From Rattus norvegicus (lineage: Eukaryota; Chordata; Mammalia; Rodentia; Muridae), in assembly GCF_036323735.1 (NCBI RefSeq), contig NC_086024.1:64334424-64398423 (forward strand): a stretch of 64,000 nucleotides of DNA. The letters are read 5' to 3'. Every line of letters starts with the position of its first letter. The first letter of the stretch is position 1. This document shows, in pieces, positions 50,960 to 62,500 of the stretch. A program made the position numbers and the translations under genes. The notes under the pieces are model-generated. The model was not told where the DNA came from. It did not search any database and was given only the letters and a program-made list of their open reading frames with translations.

Positions 50960-52420
50960 TCTAAGTCCCACCTTTGATTGAGATTTTTTTCCTTATGTTT
51001 CCTTTGTGAGCATGAGTTCCTTTCTGTGTTTGGTGCATAAATGTTTTTGTAATACCTTCTAGCTGAATATTTTCTTTAATGAATATTAATCTCTTCTGAT
51101 TAATTTTGACTTGAAGTTTATTTTGTCAAATAGCTACACATGCTTGCTTCTTGGCTTGGAGTATCTTTTTCCATTTTTCTTCCTTGAGGTGATATCTGTT
51201 CTTGATGGATGAATTTCCTAGATGCAGCAGGAAAATGGATCCTATTTTCTAAACCAGGGTTAGTCTATGTCTTTTTATTGGGAAATTGATACCATTAATA
51301 CTGAATTTTTAGTGGCAGTGTTTACTTATTTCTGCTATTTTGTTATGGTGTTGGTGGTTTGTCTTTTACCCCTCTTTTTAACTTTTCATTTACTTTTCTG
51401 GGATTTATGTATTCCTTGTGGCTCTTGGGTACAGTTTATCTTTTTAGACTAAAGTTTGCCTTCTGTAAAACTGGAATGGTAAATAGAAATTTCTTACATT
51501 TGACTTTATCATGGAATATTTTTTTCTTCATTGTTTGTGATTGGTTGCTTGCCAAGTATAGTTGTCTGGCCAGGCATCTGTGGCCTCTTAGAGTCTGCAT
51601 CACAATTGTCCAGGCCCTTCTGGCTTTTAGAGTTTCCATTGATAAGTCAGGTATAATTCTAATAGATATGTCTTTATTTGTTTCTTGGCCTTTTTCTCTT
51701 ACAGCTTTTAATATCCTCTCTCTTCTATACATGTAGTATTTTGATTATTTTCTGTCACTATGGACTTACTTCTCTGGTCCTGTGTGTTTGGTGTTCTGTA
51801 TGCCTTTGTACATTTATTGGCATGTTCTTCTGATTGGGAAAACTTCATAAAAGTGTTTTATGTATCTTTGATTTGGGTTACTTCTCCTTCCTCTATTCCT
51901 ATAATTTGTAAGTTTGGTCTTTTCATCATGTTCTGGATTTTCTGGATATCTTGATCCTAGAAGTTTATAGACATAACATTTTTGATTGAGTTATCCTCTT
52001 CTCTTACCTTATCTTCAAGACTTAAATTCTCTCTTCCGTGTCTTCTGATCTGTTGGTGAGGTTCATCACTGAGGTTTTGTTTCACATCCTAAGTTGTTCA
52101 TTTCAAGTTATATTTCAATTTGGATTTTCTTTAGTGATTAAATTCTACTTTCATGTCTTGAAATGTCTAATTAGCCCATTTAACTATTTGTGTTTTCACA
52201 GTCTTCCTTAAGACATTTACTTATAACCTTTTAGAGGTTCTGGAACATACTCATAACTGTTACTTTGAAAGTCCTTGCCTTACGAATCAGCTACACCGCT
52301 TTATTCAGAGATCGTTGGAATAGGGACTGTGGCTTCTGGAATAGACATAGTGTCTTGAATATTAATGTTTGTATCTTTGTCCAGAGATCAAGGTATCTTG
52401 AATTATGACCAGTATGTGTT
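50960..52420 (-). mobile_element. Old rodent L1, 5' region/ORF1 part, antisense, decayed
   Basis: Blocks such as CTATGTCTTTTTATTGGGAA near 51266, TTTGACTTTATCATGGAATA near 51498, GTGTTCTGTATGCC near 51791 and CTCCTTCCTCTATTCCTATA near 51883 occur in this order in antisense copies of murid L1 upstream of ORF2. The frames on both strands here (51359-51736, 51436-51732) are L1 by-products. The limits, especially the right one, are uncertain. Confidence 0.65.
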
Positions 52421-52448
52421 TCTTGGAGTAGCTATCTAGTCTTTTCTT

Positions 52449-52500
52449 TGTTGGGTGGATGGATGGATGGATGGATGGATGGATGGATGGATGGATGGAT
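52449..52500. repeat. (GGAT)n microsatellite
   Basis: About twelve GGAT units. Confidence 0.95.
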
Positions 52501-54142
52501 GAGTGGATGGTTGATTTTGATCACTCAGGATGCTAGACAAGTATGGTGACTGTGGGATCCCTGGCAGAGAATGTTGCTACAACTCAGTGGATGACACAAA
52601 GGATTAGAAATGTGTAGAAGGAGAGGCTGAGTTTGACAGTGGGAAACAGTTGGGGATCCTGGGTTGCCTTCAAGAGATGGAGTCCCCAGGGAATGGAGGT
52701 GGATATGGGGGAGAGGATCCTCAGGAAAGTGCAGAAGGATTAAGAGGAAAGCAGAAGAGACTGAAATGAAAGAGCTTAAAAGACATTTTCTAAGTAGTCT
52801 TAAGTTGCCTAGTGTACGGAATGCAGTTTCTATAGCTTGAAGGCACCAAAACTTGTCAAGATAGAAATATCTGTTAATGACTCTAAACTTATAGAATAAT
52901 GGTAACTCAATTTTTTGAAAGAGGCCAGTCGAAACTCTAATGCAGTTTCCCTTCAAAGTAAAGAAAATTCATAATTATGTGAAAGTAATTGAAGCCATTT
53001 ACATAATTTTATTTTCTCCGTAAGATATATTATAGCATATAAATTATATTGTAACTCCTTTATATCAGAACACACTCAGTTTCTCTACTTCTTTTCCTGT
53101 TTTTATACTTTTACATCCTTTTAAAAAAAGCATTTTAATTCGAAATGTGAATTGACATGAAAATATTTTATCTCTTGTTGATTTTCAAATACACATTAAA
53201 TGATCATTTATATGATATATGACCTGTTCCTTGAAACAAGTCCATTAAATCAGAGCTTTAACATGGTATCAGCGGGAAATTGTCCATATTAAGATGAAGT
53301 TATCTATCCATTGCCCCAGAACAAATTGCTTCAATGCCTAACAGCTTAAGTCAACAGACACTGATGGCACACATTTCCTCAGGGCAGCCTTAGTGGGGAC
53401 ACTGGGGCAGGGTTATTCGAGAAGTGCAGTCAAGCTGTTGCCCAGAGATACGGCTTCTCCAAACTTGGCTGGGTTGACGGACAAGCCTCTGAGCTCAGTG
53501 CTGTGACTTGGGCAGTCTGAGTCCTTCCTCATATCACTATCATTGTAGGGCAGATATGACTCCCTGCAGTGAAGAATTGAGAAACTCAAGGTATGAGAAA
53601 TACACATTTACAACCAAATCCCAAAAATGGTATACTCCTACTATTCCTTTCCCATACTCTCTTGACCTCACAGATCAGTCCTAGCCTAATGTGGGAAAGT
53701 GCCCATTGGGATGTATATTCCAGGAGAGGTGGGGATTTATTTAAGTAGTGTTTCTTTGAATAAAAATTTCCCCTCACAAACGAGATTAAAATAGAAAATG
53801 CCTTTTTGACTTTACATATCAAAATCTGTCAATTTCTTTTAACTGTCAAGGGCACTTGTTTATCTCTTTGAATTCGATAATCATCAAATTGCTGAACTTT
53901 AAAATGATTTAAAGGAATTCTCTACTTCCTTCTCTTGAAAAAAACCTTCTAGAATCAGTAGTTTCTGGAAGATCTGTGAATTTTAAAATGACATAAATGG
54001 TAACATTTATCAATGAAAGATGTCTGCTTCCATACATATAAATCCTCTTTCTTATAAGTATTTGTCTTTCATAACAATATATTAATGATTTTTATCCCTT
54101 AATATCTAAGCTGTTCATCCCCTTTGTTTTCTGTTCTACTTT
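52501..54142. other. Intronic sequence, nothing firmly recognised
   Basis: Contains a 143-codon minus-strand frame (52525-52956) without recognisable domains. It could be an eroded L1 5' UTR continuing from the antisense L1, but that is not certain. Confidence 0.35.
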
Positions 54143-54250
54143 ATACAGGGTCTTATGTAGCCCAGGCTTGCCTGGAACTTGCTGTGGGTAGAGGACTCTT
54201 GCTCCCAGCTCATCCACCTCTAAGGACTAGTATTGCCAGACTGTATCACC
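54143..54250 (-). mobile_element. B1-like SINE, antisense, decayed
   Basis: TACAGGGTCTTATGTAGCCC then AGGCTTGCCTGGAACTTGCT is the reversed B1 right end. The remainder is heavily mutated. It lies about 230 bp before the Immp2l exon. Confidence 0.6.
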
Positions 54251-54482
54251 TTTACCCATTTTTCCCTGTGTTTTTCGGTTCTGTTAAGTTATGTTACTAT
54301 GGAACATAATTTTCTCAACAGTATCTTAGCTCACTTGAAGTGCAAAGAAGATCATGTCGTGTCATGGGTGCAAAAAATTCTGTTGTGGCTTTATTACTGG
54401 GGATTTTGTTAAACAATTTGTCTTTCTTTTCTTCAAATAACAGAAACATCGCTGATTATATACTCTGATCTTTTTATCCTAG

Positions 54483-54548
54483 GTCTCCTAAAAACCCAGA
54501 GCAGAAAATCATTAAGAGAGTGATCGCTCTTGAAGGAGATATTATAAG
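54483..54548 (+). CDS. Immp2l: Internal coding exon of inner mitochondrial membrane peptidase subunit 2 (probably exon 4)
   Basis: Seen: a 66-bp open stretch between a pyrimidine-rich acceptor ending in AG at 54481-54482 and a strong donor, AG|GTAGGT, at 54549. It starts with the last base of a split codon, holds 21 whole codons and ends with two bases of the next codon, so both edges share a phase. The translation begins SPKNPEQ and contains KRVIALEGD, the lysine-containing box of type I signal peptidases. Known: Immp2l is a subunit of the inner-membrane peptidase that cleaves sorting signals of intermembrane-space proteins; its catalytic dyad is Ser43/Lys91 in a protein of about 175 residues. 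By alignment from memory, this exon covers about residues 81-101, and the AAG at 54514-54516 is the catalytic lysine. One residue differs from the human protein as I recall it (Ile for Val near the end). Inference: exon number 4 and rat origin. No other exon of the gene was found here. Confidence 0.93.
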
Positions 54549-55009
54549 GTAGGTGCCCAGACTACTGCTTTTTAACTTAAAAATCTAGGTCTCTAGACTT
54601 GTTTTTCAATGATTATTTGAAATTAAAGTAAAATACGCCTGGCAATCCAGAACTTCGGACACACTTCCCTTAGGCTTCATTTAGTGAACGTCAGGAACTG
54701 TCTCAGGACGGAAGGCACGCACGAGGTTACTGAGCACACCATTCTCCCTAAATTATAAAACATACGATGATTATCAATTGAACCAAGATTAACCACATAT
54801 TCTGAGCATTAAATTACTACTTTCAGGTATCAATGATAGAACAATTATATTAATATTGGGACATCAATATGTATTTTAGAAATTTTTGAGAACATTTCAT
54901 TGTTTAAGAATCCCAAACACAAACTTATAGACTCCTTTATAACCACGGACATCAGGACAAGGTGGACAGGAATTGAAGCACACATTTCTGGGTTAAAAAT
55001 GAGTGTTGA

Positions 55010-55923
55010 CAGACACACTCAAACTAATAGAAGAAAAACTAGGGAAGCATCTGGAACACATGGGCACTGGAAAAAATTTCCTGAACAAAACACCAATGGC
55101 TTATGCTCTAAGATCAAGAATCGACAAATGGGATCTCATAAAACTGCAAAGCTTCTGTAAGGCAAAGGACACTGTGGTTAGGACAAAACGGCAACCAACA
55201 GATTGGGAAAAGATCTTTACCAATCCTACAACAGATAGAGGCCTTATATCCAAAATATACAAAGAACTCAAGAAGTTAGACCGCAGGGAAACAAATAACC
55301 CTATTAAAAAATGGGGTTCAGAGCTAAACAAAGAATTCACAGCTGAGGAATGCCGAATGGCGGAGAAACACCTAAAGAAATGTTCAACATCTTTAGTCAT
55401 AAGGGAAATGCAAATCAAAACAACCCTGAGATTTCACCTCACACCAGTGCGATTGGCTAAGATCAAAAACTCAGGTGACAGCAGATGCTGGCGAGGATGT
55501 GGAGAAAGAGGAACACTCCTCCATTGTTGGTGGGATTGCAGACTGGTAAAACCATTCTGGAAATCAGTCTGGAGGTTCCTCAGAAAATTGGACATTGAAC
55601 TGCCTGAGGATCCAGCTATACCTCTCTTGGGCATATACCCAAAAGATGCCTCAACATATAAAAGAGACACGTGCTCCACTATGTTCATCGCAGCCTTATT
55701 TATAATAGCCAGAAACTGGAAAGAACCCAGATGCCCTTCAACAGAGGAATGGATACAGAAAATGTGGTACATCTACACAATGGAATATTACTCAGCTATC
55801 AAAAACAACGAGTTTATGAAATTCGTAGGCAAATGGTTGGAACTGGAAAATATCATCCTGAGTGAGCTAACCCAATCACAGAAAGACATACATGGTATGC
55901 ACTCATTGATAAGTGGCTATTAG
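55010..55923 (+). pseudogene. L1 ORF2 C-terminal fragment, about 304 codons
   Basis: Carries only the end of ORF2. The Cys-rich motif is intact (CWRGC, then LLHCWWDC), with His at 55522-55524. The apparent GTG start at 55003 lies in the flanking target site, so it is not a real gene start. A remnant of an inserted element with no independent function expected. Confidence 0.9.
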
Positions 55924-56649
55924 CCCAAATGCTTGAATTACCCTAGATCCCTAGAACAAAGGAAACTCAAGACGGATGATCAAAATGTGAATGCTTCACT
56001 CCTTCTTTAAATGAGGAAAAAGAATACTCTTGGCAGGGAAGGGAGAGGCAAAGATTAAAACAGAGACTGAAGGAACACCCATTCAGAGCCTGCCCCACAT
56101 GTGGCCCATACATATACAGCCACCCAATTAGACAAGATGGATGAAGCAAAGAAGTGCAGACCGACAGGAGCCGGATGTAGATCGCTCCTGAGAGACACAG
56201 CCAGAATACAGCAAATATAGAGGCGAATGCCAGCAGCAAACCACTGAACTGAGAATAGGTCCCCTATTGAAGGAATCAGAGAAAGAACTGGAAGAGCTTG
56301 AAGGGGCTCGAGACCCCAAAAGTACAACAATGCCAAGCAACCAGAGCTTCCAGGGACTAAGCCACTACCTAAAGACTATACATGGACTGACCCTGGACTC
56401 TGACCCCATAGGTAGCAATGAATATCCTAGTAAGAGCACCAGTGGAAGGGGAAGCCCTGGGTCCTGCTAAGACTGAACCCCCAGTGAACTAGTCTATGGG
56501 GAGAGGGCGGCAATGGGGGGAGGGTTGGGAGGGGAACACCCATAAGGAAGGGGAGGGGGGAGGGGGATGTTTGCCCGGAAACCGGGAAAGGGAATAACAC
56601 TCGAAATGTATATAAGAAATACTCAAGTTAATAAAAAAAAAAATCAAAA
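55010..56649 (+). mobile_element. Young 5'-truncated rat L1, 15-bp target duplication, 461 bp after the Immp2l exon
   Basis: Target duplication AAAAATGAGTGTTGA is exact at 54995-55009 and 56650-56664. The ORF2 frame stays open from the insertion point to a stop at 55921-55923, followed by a 3' UTR and a short A-rich tail. It is collinear with 49171-50810 of the upstream copy at a fixed offset of 5,839 bp; I count about 14 base differences in about 1,640. Same orientation as the host gene. Confidence 0.98.
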
Positions 56650-56664
56650 AAAAATGAGTGTTGA

Positions 56665-57330
56665 AATTGCAGACAGCATTGGAATAATCAAAAGTTTGAG
56701 CAATAGATAGCAAAGTCTTCTTTATTGTACTTGCCGATCTAAACAATATTTGAGGATGGCAAGAAAGCCATTAGTGCACGATGCAGCTCATTCCGATTAC
56801 CTGCTTTTGAAGTAAGGCGTAGCCAAGTGTACACAAAATAACGGACAAATGCTTCGAAAAATTATATTCAAGAAGTTTTCTGATTCTGTTTCCACCCAAA
56901 ACTCCATCCTAAAAACTCTTGTTTTCAGTTTTCAAGCAGAATTGAGATCAGCAGTGTAAAGATGTTCCGAGGGTCACTAGAGTCCCCAAGAGCCTTTGGG
57001 AGTTCTATGAGAGCAAAATTACTTTCTTCATGGTCGAAGGATGTCATTTGTATTTTTGTTTTGTTTTACTTTACTGTTTTGCTATTGTTCATGAAGGATG
57101 GAGTTTTCCAGATATATGATATTGTGGTAGACTAAATAAAAAAGCAGTCACCACAGCCCAGCTATGCAGCGATGAGTGAAACAAAGGAGGAAGGACTCAG
57201 AGCCAAGCTTTAATTCTAGTTTAAAGTCTTTTTCAAAAACACTTTTGCTAATTAATTCCAAAAATAATCATCCTTTATTGCTTTGTGTCTTTAAGAGGAG
57301 AAGGATCCAGAAGGATCCATTTCTTTTTCT
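56665..57330. other. Intronic sequence, nothing recognised
   Basis: Unique-looking sequence between the young L1 and a microsatellite. Confidence 0.45.
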
Positions 57331-57434
57331 TCTGTCTGTCTGTTTGTCTATCTGTCTGTCTGTCTTCCTTCCTTCCTTCCTTCCTTCCTTCCTCCCTCCC
57401 TCCCTCTCTCTCTTTCTTTCTTTCTTTCTTTCCT

Positions 57435-57465
<31 letters not shown>
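57331..57465. repeat. (TCTG)n-(TTCC)n-(TTTC)n compound microsatellite
   Basis: Three pyrimidine-rich tetranucleotide runs in series. They give rise to spurious Phe/Leu/Ser and Lys/Glu/Arg frames on the two strands. Confidence 0.96.
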
Positions 57466-58873
57466 GAAACCTTGGCACCTGGTTATCTCAGTGCCCTAGA
57501 CTTTAAACTGGTGAGAGAATACACACATACAGTGGTTTCTAAGAGCCTTCATAGGTGTTAAAGGGCCAGGCCACAAGATAATAAACCATTTCCTGATGAA
57601 CTTACTTATTTCCGTTTGGGATCCCTTTCTTACAAGTACATGTCTGAAAATGCTTATAGGAAGTTGCTCCTTATAAGCCCTGGGGGTCATTAGTCTAGCA
57701 TAGCCTTCCTTTGTCACAAGCAGGGGCTCTGATATGTGACATGCCCTTCCAGTCCTATTTTCCCTTGGCTATTACTGAATTTCCTATGAGGCAAGCTAAA
57801 ACTAAATGTGACTTTTCAACATTTGCTTTCTTGGAAAGAATTTGATATTTTCTAAAGAGTATTAACAAGCAAACAACTCCCTTTAGGTTTTAGTATACAT
57901 ACCATGAGTTTCGTACTATTTTTAACTTAAAATTTGAGATAATCAGACAACTTCATAGAGGTGTGAACTCTTCAGAGGTCAAGTTCACTGCTAAAGGGTT
58001 AGCCCAGTATTCTATGTAGTGTTCTATTAACTAAGTTGCCTCTGCTTCTAAATGTCCCAAAATATATTCTATGGAGTATCTGTTGCGGAGATATCTTGGA
58101 AAATAAAGGGAACAGTTACCAAGAATCAGCTCCCTGAAGAATAGCAAGAGACTAACATGACAACTTCTAGTTTCATTCAGTTGTACCCTGTATCCACATT
58201 GCTGTCTCTTGCCTTTTTTTTTTCAGTTGACTTTTGTCCCATTATTTCCTGCTGCCTTCATTGGGTGTACCGCATGTCCCAATAATGTGATAGAAATCTC
58301 AGTTTTCTCTCTGAGGGACAGAGCTATGGTGTATCTATTAGATGGACTGCTGGTCAAGCTAAGTTTGGGATAGATGGCCTTTCCTGGTGTAGCTCCACGG
58401 TAGGGAGACCAAGTGACCTAGAAAGCATCACATAGTTAAAGCCAAGCTGTGGTAAGGAGTTTGTTGGTAGGAATGACAGGTACTAAGAGGGATCCCAGAA
58501 CAGAGCATTGCAATTAGCGTCACTTAGCTTAGCATTACCTTTTCAAGTCTCAGTTCAATAAACTTGTAATCTGTTCTCTTTAGTAGTGGCTTTGACTCTA
58601 TTCCCTAAGGAAGATTAACTTTTTAAAGTTTTATTTTTAATTACAGAAATAGTTTGGCTTTATTGAATGGGAGATGCTATGAAGAACATCCTTGCTTATA
58701 AATACTACTTAATATTGTAAACTAAATAGGCTAAAATGGAAATAATAGTAGTCATGAAAGTATAAAGTTTGGGTTATTTTTATTTTTATTTTTGGGTCTA
58801 GCTCCCCTCCCTGGAAGCCTTTAAATTTTTTTTTAATTTTAAAAGATATTATAAATATAAATAAGTTACAAAC
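57466..58873. other. Intronic sequence, nothing recognised
   Basis: Unique-looking sequence. A T-run followed by CAG at 58216-58226 looks like a splice acceptor, but no open exon with a family match follows. Confidence 0.4.
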
Positions 58874-59238
58874 TGTCCTAGTTAGAGTTTCATTGCTATG
58901 AGGAGACAATATGACCAAGGCAACTCTTACAAAAGAGAACAATAATTGGGACTGGCTTACAGTTTCAGAGGTAGTTCATTATCAGCATGACAGGAAACAT
59001 AGCAGCATGCAGGCCCACTTGGTGCTAGAAGAGCCAAGAATTCTCCATCTCGATCTGCAGGTAGCAGAAGGGGACTGTCTTCTGCAGACAGCCAGGGGGA
59101 GGCTCTCTTCCAAACTGAGTGTAGCTGGAGTAGTACGAGACCTCAAAGGCTACCTACACAGTGATACACTCCCTCCAACAAGGCCACACCTTCTAATGTG
59201 GCCAGTTCACATGGACCAAACATATTTAAACCACCACA
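58874..59238 (-). mobile_element. MaLR LTR (MT-like), antisense
   Basis: Plus-strand text begins TGTCCTAGTTAGAGTTTC and ends AAACCACCACA. It includes ATATGACCAAGGCAACTCTT, CTCCCTCCAACAAGGCCACA and CCTTCTAATGTGGCCA. This order matches a murid MaLR LTR on the minus strand; MT versus ORR1 assignment is from memory. The 145-codon frame across it is a by-product. Confidence 0.75.
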
Positions 59239-59324
59239 CGCCAAAATTAACTAGTCCCAAAAACTATATAGAAAGTTTTTATATGTGTTTTTCAATACTA
59301 CTCAGAATTTACTTCTCAGAAGGC

Positions 59325-59570
59325 ATTCATTTTTTACTCCCCCTTTAAAAAAAATTCTCCCTTCCCTCCCCAAAGTCTCTATCCCCCACCTCCCTTCTCT
59401 AGATGCACTCCCTCCCTCAGAAATGAACAGGCCTCCCAGTGACATCAACCAAACATGGCATAACAATACTACAAAAAAGACCAGGCACATACCATCACAG
59501 CAAGGCTGGGCATGGCGGCCCAGTAGGAGAAGGGCTCCAGGAGTCAGCAAAAGAGTCAGAGACAGCATGG
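59325..59570 (-). mobile_element. Lx-type L1 3' UTR fragment, antisense
   Basis: AACAGGCCTCCCAGTGACAT, CAACCAAACATGGCATAACA and GCAAAAGAGTCAGAGACAGC follow the antisense 3' UTR of old murid L1, starting with an A/C-rich tract at 59346. Confidence 0.72.
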
Positions 59571-62500
59571 GACATTTATTTAAAAGTCAAAGAAATGTGA
59601 TCTTTAAATTCCGAAGTTTAGACACTTCAATATAACTTTTGAAATTAATTTTAGATGATCTGGTTATATCTCATTTAACCAGTTCATGTACAGGTGTGCT
59701 CCCCCCTCTGTCCTGTGGTCTACATGAAACAATGCAGCTCAACACAGACTTTTATTCTAAAAACATGATTTTTGAGTTTGTGATTTGAAATAACTGATTT
59801 GCATGTTTCTTAATCATGAATTTCGTAAGTGGCATCATAGTACCTTAATTCTAAAAGGTTGGATGCTCTTGAAGAACCTTAATTCCATTAATTTAATGAT
59901 TTTTTGACATGGGTACTAGAGAGACATAGTGAACAAAAAGAGACATTTATCCTTCGTTTGCCTACATACCTGTGGTTGGGGATGGACAGTGAGTCTACAT
60001 ATGCATGCATGAACACGTATAGGTAAGATAAGATATGGTGGGAAGTGGTGTTTAAAAGAGGTGCATTTTAGGTAAGGGATCCCCTGCAAACTTCTCTAAG
60101 GTTTGGAAGTTAAGGGAAGGAGACAGTGAATCGTAGTAGGCAGAGGAAAGATAATCAAACCAAAGAAATGGCCAATGCAAACTGGAGAAGGGTACAAATT
60201 AGGTGAGAGTTCAAGGTCTTGCAAGAAACCCGCACACATAAAAAGAAAGTTGAGATGTTTTTAGAGGTTTGCAGAGCTCGGTGGGTCTAGGCAAGGGCTT
60301 CAGTTTTATTTTAGTAGATGGCCAGCCAGGTATTTTTAAAGAATTGCTGTTTGCTCTGTGCAAAAAGATTAACCACTAACAGTGTGACTCTGAAAACTAC
60401 TCAGAATATTCTCTTGAAGTTCAGTCAAGCTTCTCATGAGAATAGTTAACGGTCTTTGTTTGTGGCATGTGTGATAACTGCTTTGATTTATTTCCAGTGA
60501 CCCAGATAAAAGCAGTCACATTATTTATAATCCGCTGATTATGATTGATATTGACAAAGTAAAATATGGAGTTAGAAGTATTTCTTCAGCGAGTTCAGTC
60601 AATATCTGAGATTGGAAATGAGGAGACGTTGAGAGGTCTGGATTTTGTATCTTAACGTCGTCAACATTGGTGAAAACCACAGGGTGACTTTTTTTTATTG
60701 TTTTTTTTTTTTTTTAGATTCTCTGAAGCTTTTAGTTAGGCAGGGCCTTACTTTCATAATGTTGACCCTGCTGTGTATGCTTAGCTATGACAGTAACAGT
60801 GAGAAGCTAATGAAATTAACATCTAGACATACTTATTAGTTCCACCATAGCTATTTGCTTTTTAATGTGAATTTTTTATGACTCTCACAGAAACACTATT
60901 TTAGAAAAGCATAAAGCGAAGAAAAATCTCCCCACTGAACTAGAGCACATTGACCCGCATCAGCCACAATTAAAATGTCCGAAGCATCATCTCTGCATGT
61001 AGGGACAGCCGTTCATCTGTTTGACAGATCTCCCCTGGACAGGCAGCAGTGAGGCCTTGTGTCACGCCTCCTCTTTTAGAATCTGGGGTTCTTTCACGTA
61101 GGTAGCAATGTCAATGAAGGAGGAATATAGATTCTTAGTCCCCATGCCAGGGTAGCCATATAATTTATCACCTAAACCATGGCACTCTGAAGAGAGAGAT
61201 TCGGATTAGTTATGCATTAGGCTCATCAACATAATCCGCAATCGCGAGAAAGACTGTAACAAGCATAGGCCTGAGGAGTGAAGTGTAGTCTCCTGTATCA
61301 TCCACTTCCTACACTTTGATTTTCTGTTGTTGCTGACCTTCCCTTTCAGATGTACCCTAAAAAGTGTCTCCCTATGCAGAGCAACTTCTAGGTTTCAGGA
61401 AGGAACAAGATGAAGGGGGCTGGGTCCTGCCCATACCATAGTCACTTTCTGCTGGACGATGCAGGGCCAGACGATCTGGAAACTGAATTGATATGGCAGA
61501 GCACTTGGAGGCAGGCATCCTGGGTCTTTTTGGGTTTTTTTTTTTTTACTGAAAAAGCATTTACATGATAATTGCTTTCTAAGTTGAAAGACTACATTAG
61601 AAAACATCAAAACATCCTCATTTATTAAAAATAACTCCAGTATTAACAAAATAAAAACCCACTGAATCACTAGAAATTAAGTGTTGTAAAGCCGCTGATA
61701 AAATGGACCGATGAAGAGATGGAAATTGATGTTGGCCTATCTCAGATTGTTGAGTCACACTGTATTCCAGCAAATGGTTAAGCATTATAAGACAGAATAG
61801 AAAATGGATTGAATTTTTTTCAGTAAAACTACACGATGCCGTCCAAATAACATCTTTGTGGTTGGTGTACCAGCTCAGAATAATAGAATCCTATGACTAT
61901 CCATGAAGAACATATATTGGTTTACTATGTTTTAGTATTTTTCTGTAAACTAAGAATTAGGGATGCCTTTGTTCCCAAAAGAAGGAATATATAAAAAGAA
62001 GCTTATGTTTAGGATAAAGCCTGGTGGATAAAACATTTTGGAGCATGCAGGCTAATAGATTTGTAATTCTCAATGTGATCAGGGTGGGTGGTTGCCGAGA
62101 GATCAGTGGGAGTTTATGCACTGCTCTTAGACACTGGTAACCTGAGCAGAAGGTTTGCAGAAAACTCCCAAGTCCTTTAGTCGGGTTGACATTGATCCAT
62201 GAATTATTCTGCCATAACAATGACATGGTACATTCTAAAATAACACTAGGCTCTGACCAGTGACACTACTTAATGGATAAGGACTTGAATTCTTAGGTTT
62301 CTTGGGCTTTTGTTAACCTAGTGTAGAAATGATTACTGCAGTGTGGAAGTCTTTCTTACTTTTTTTCCTTACTAAAGCATTAAAAATTTGTGGGCGATCC
62401 TTGCCTTTGTAGAATTATAGATGTAGGAGATTATTTCTATTGATACTCTTAAATCACGGCATAAAAATGAGATTTCTAGTAAAGAATATATGAATATATG

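Noticed and set aside
52525..52956. 143-codon minus-strand open frame
   Set aside because: No recognisable domain, no splice or promoter context, and it lies beside old antisense L1 sequence. Probably chance or L1-derived.
58201..58260. Splice-acceptor-like T-run followed by CAG
   Set aside because: No in-frame exon with a donor and family match follows; such motifs are common by chance in introns.
58911..59348. 145-codon plus-strand open frame
   Set aside because: It lies over an antisense MaLR LTR, so a chance frame in repeat sequence is the better explanation.
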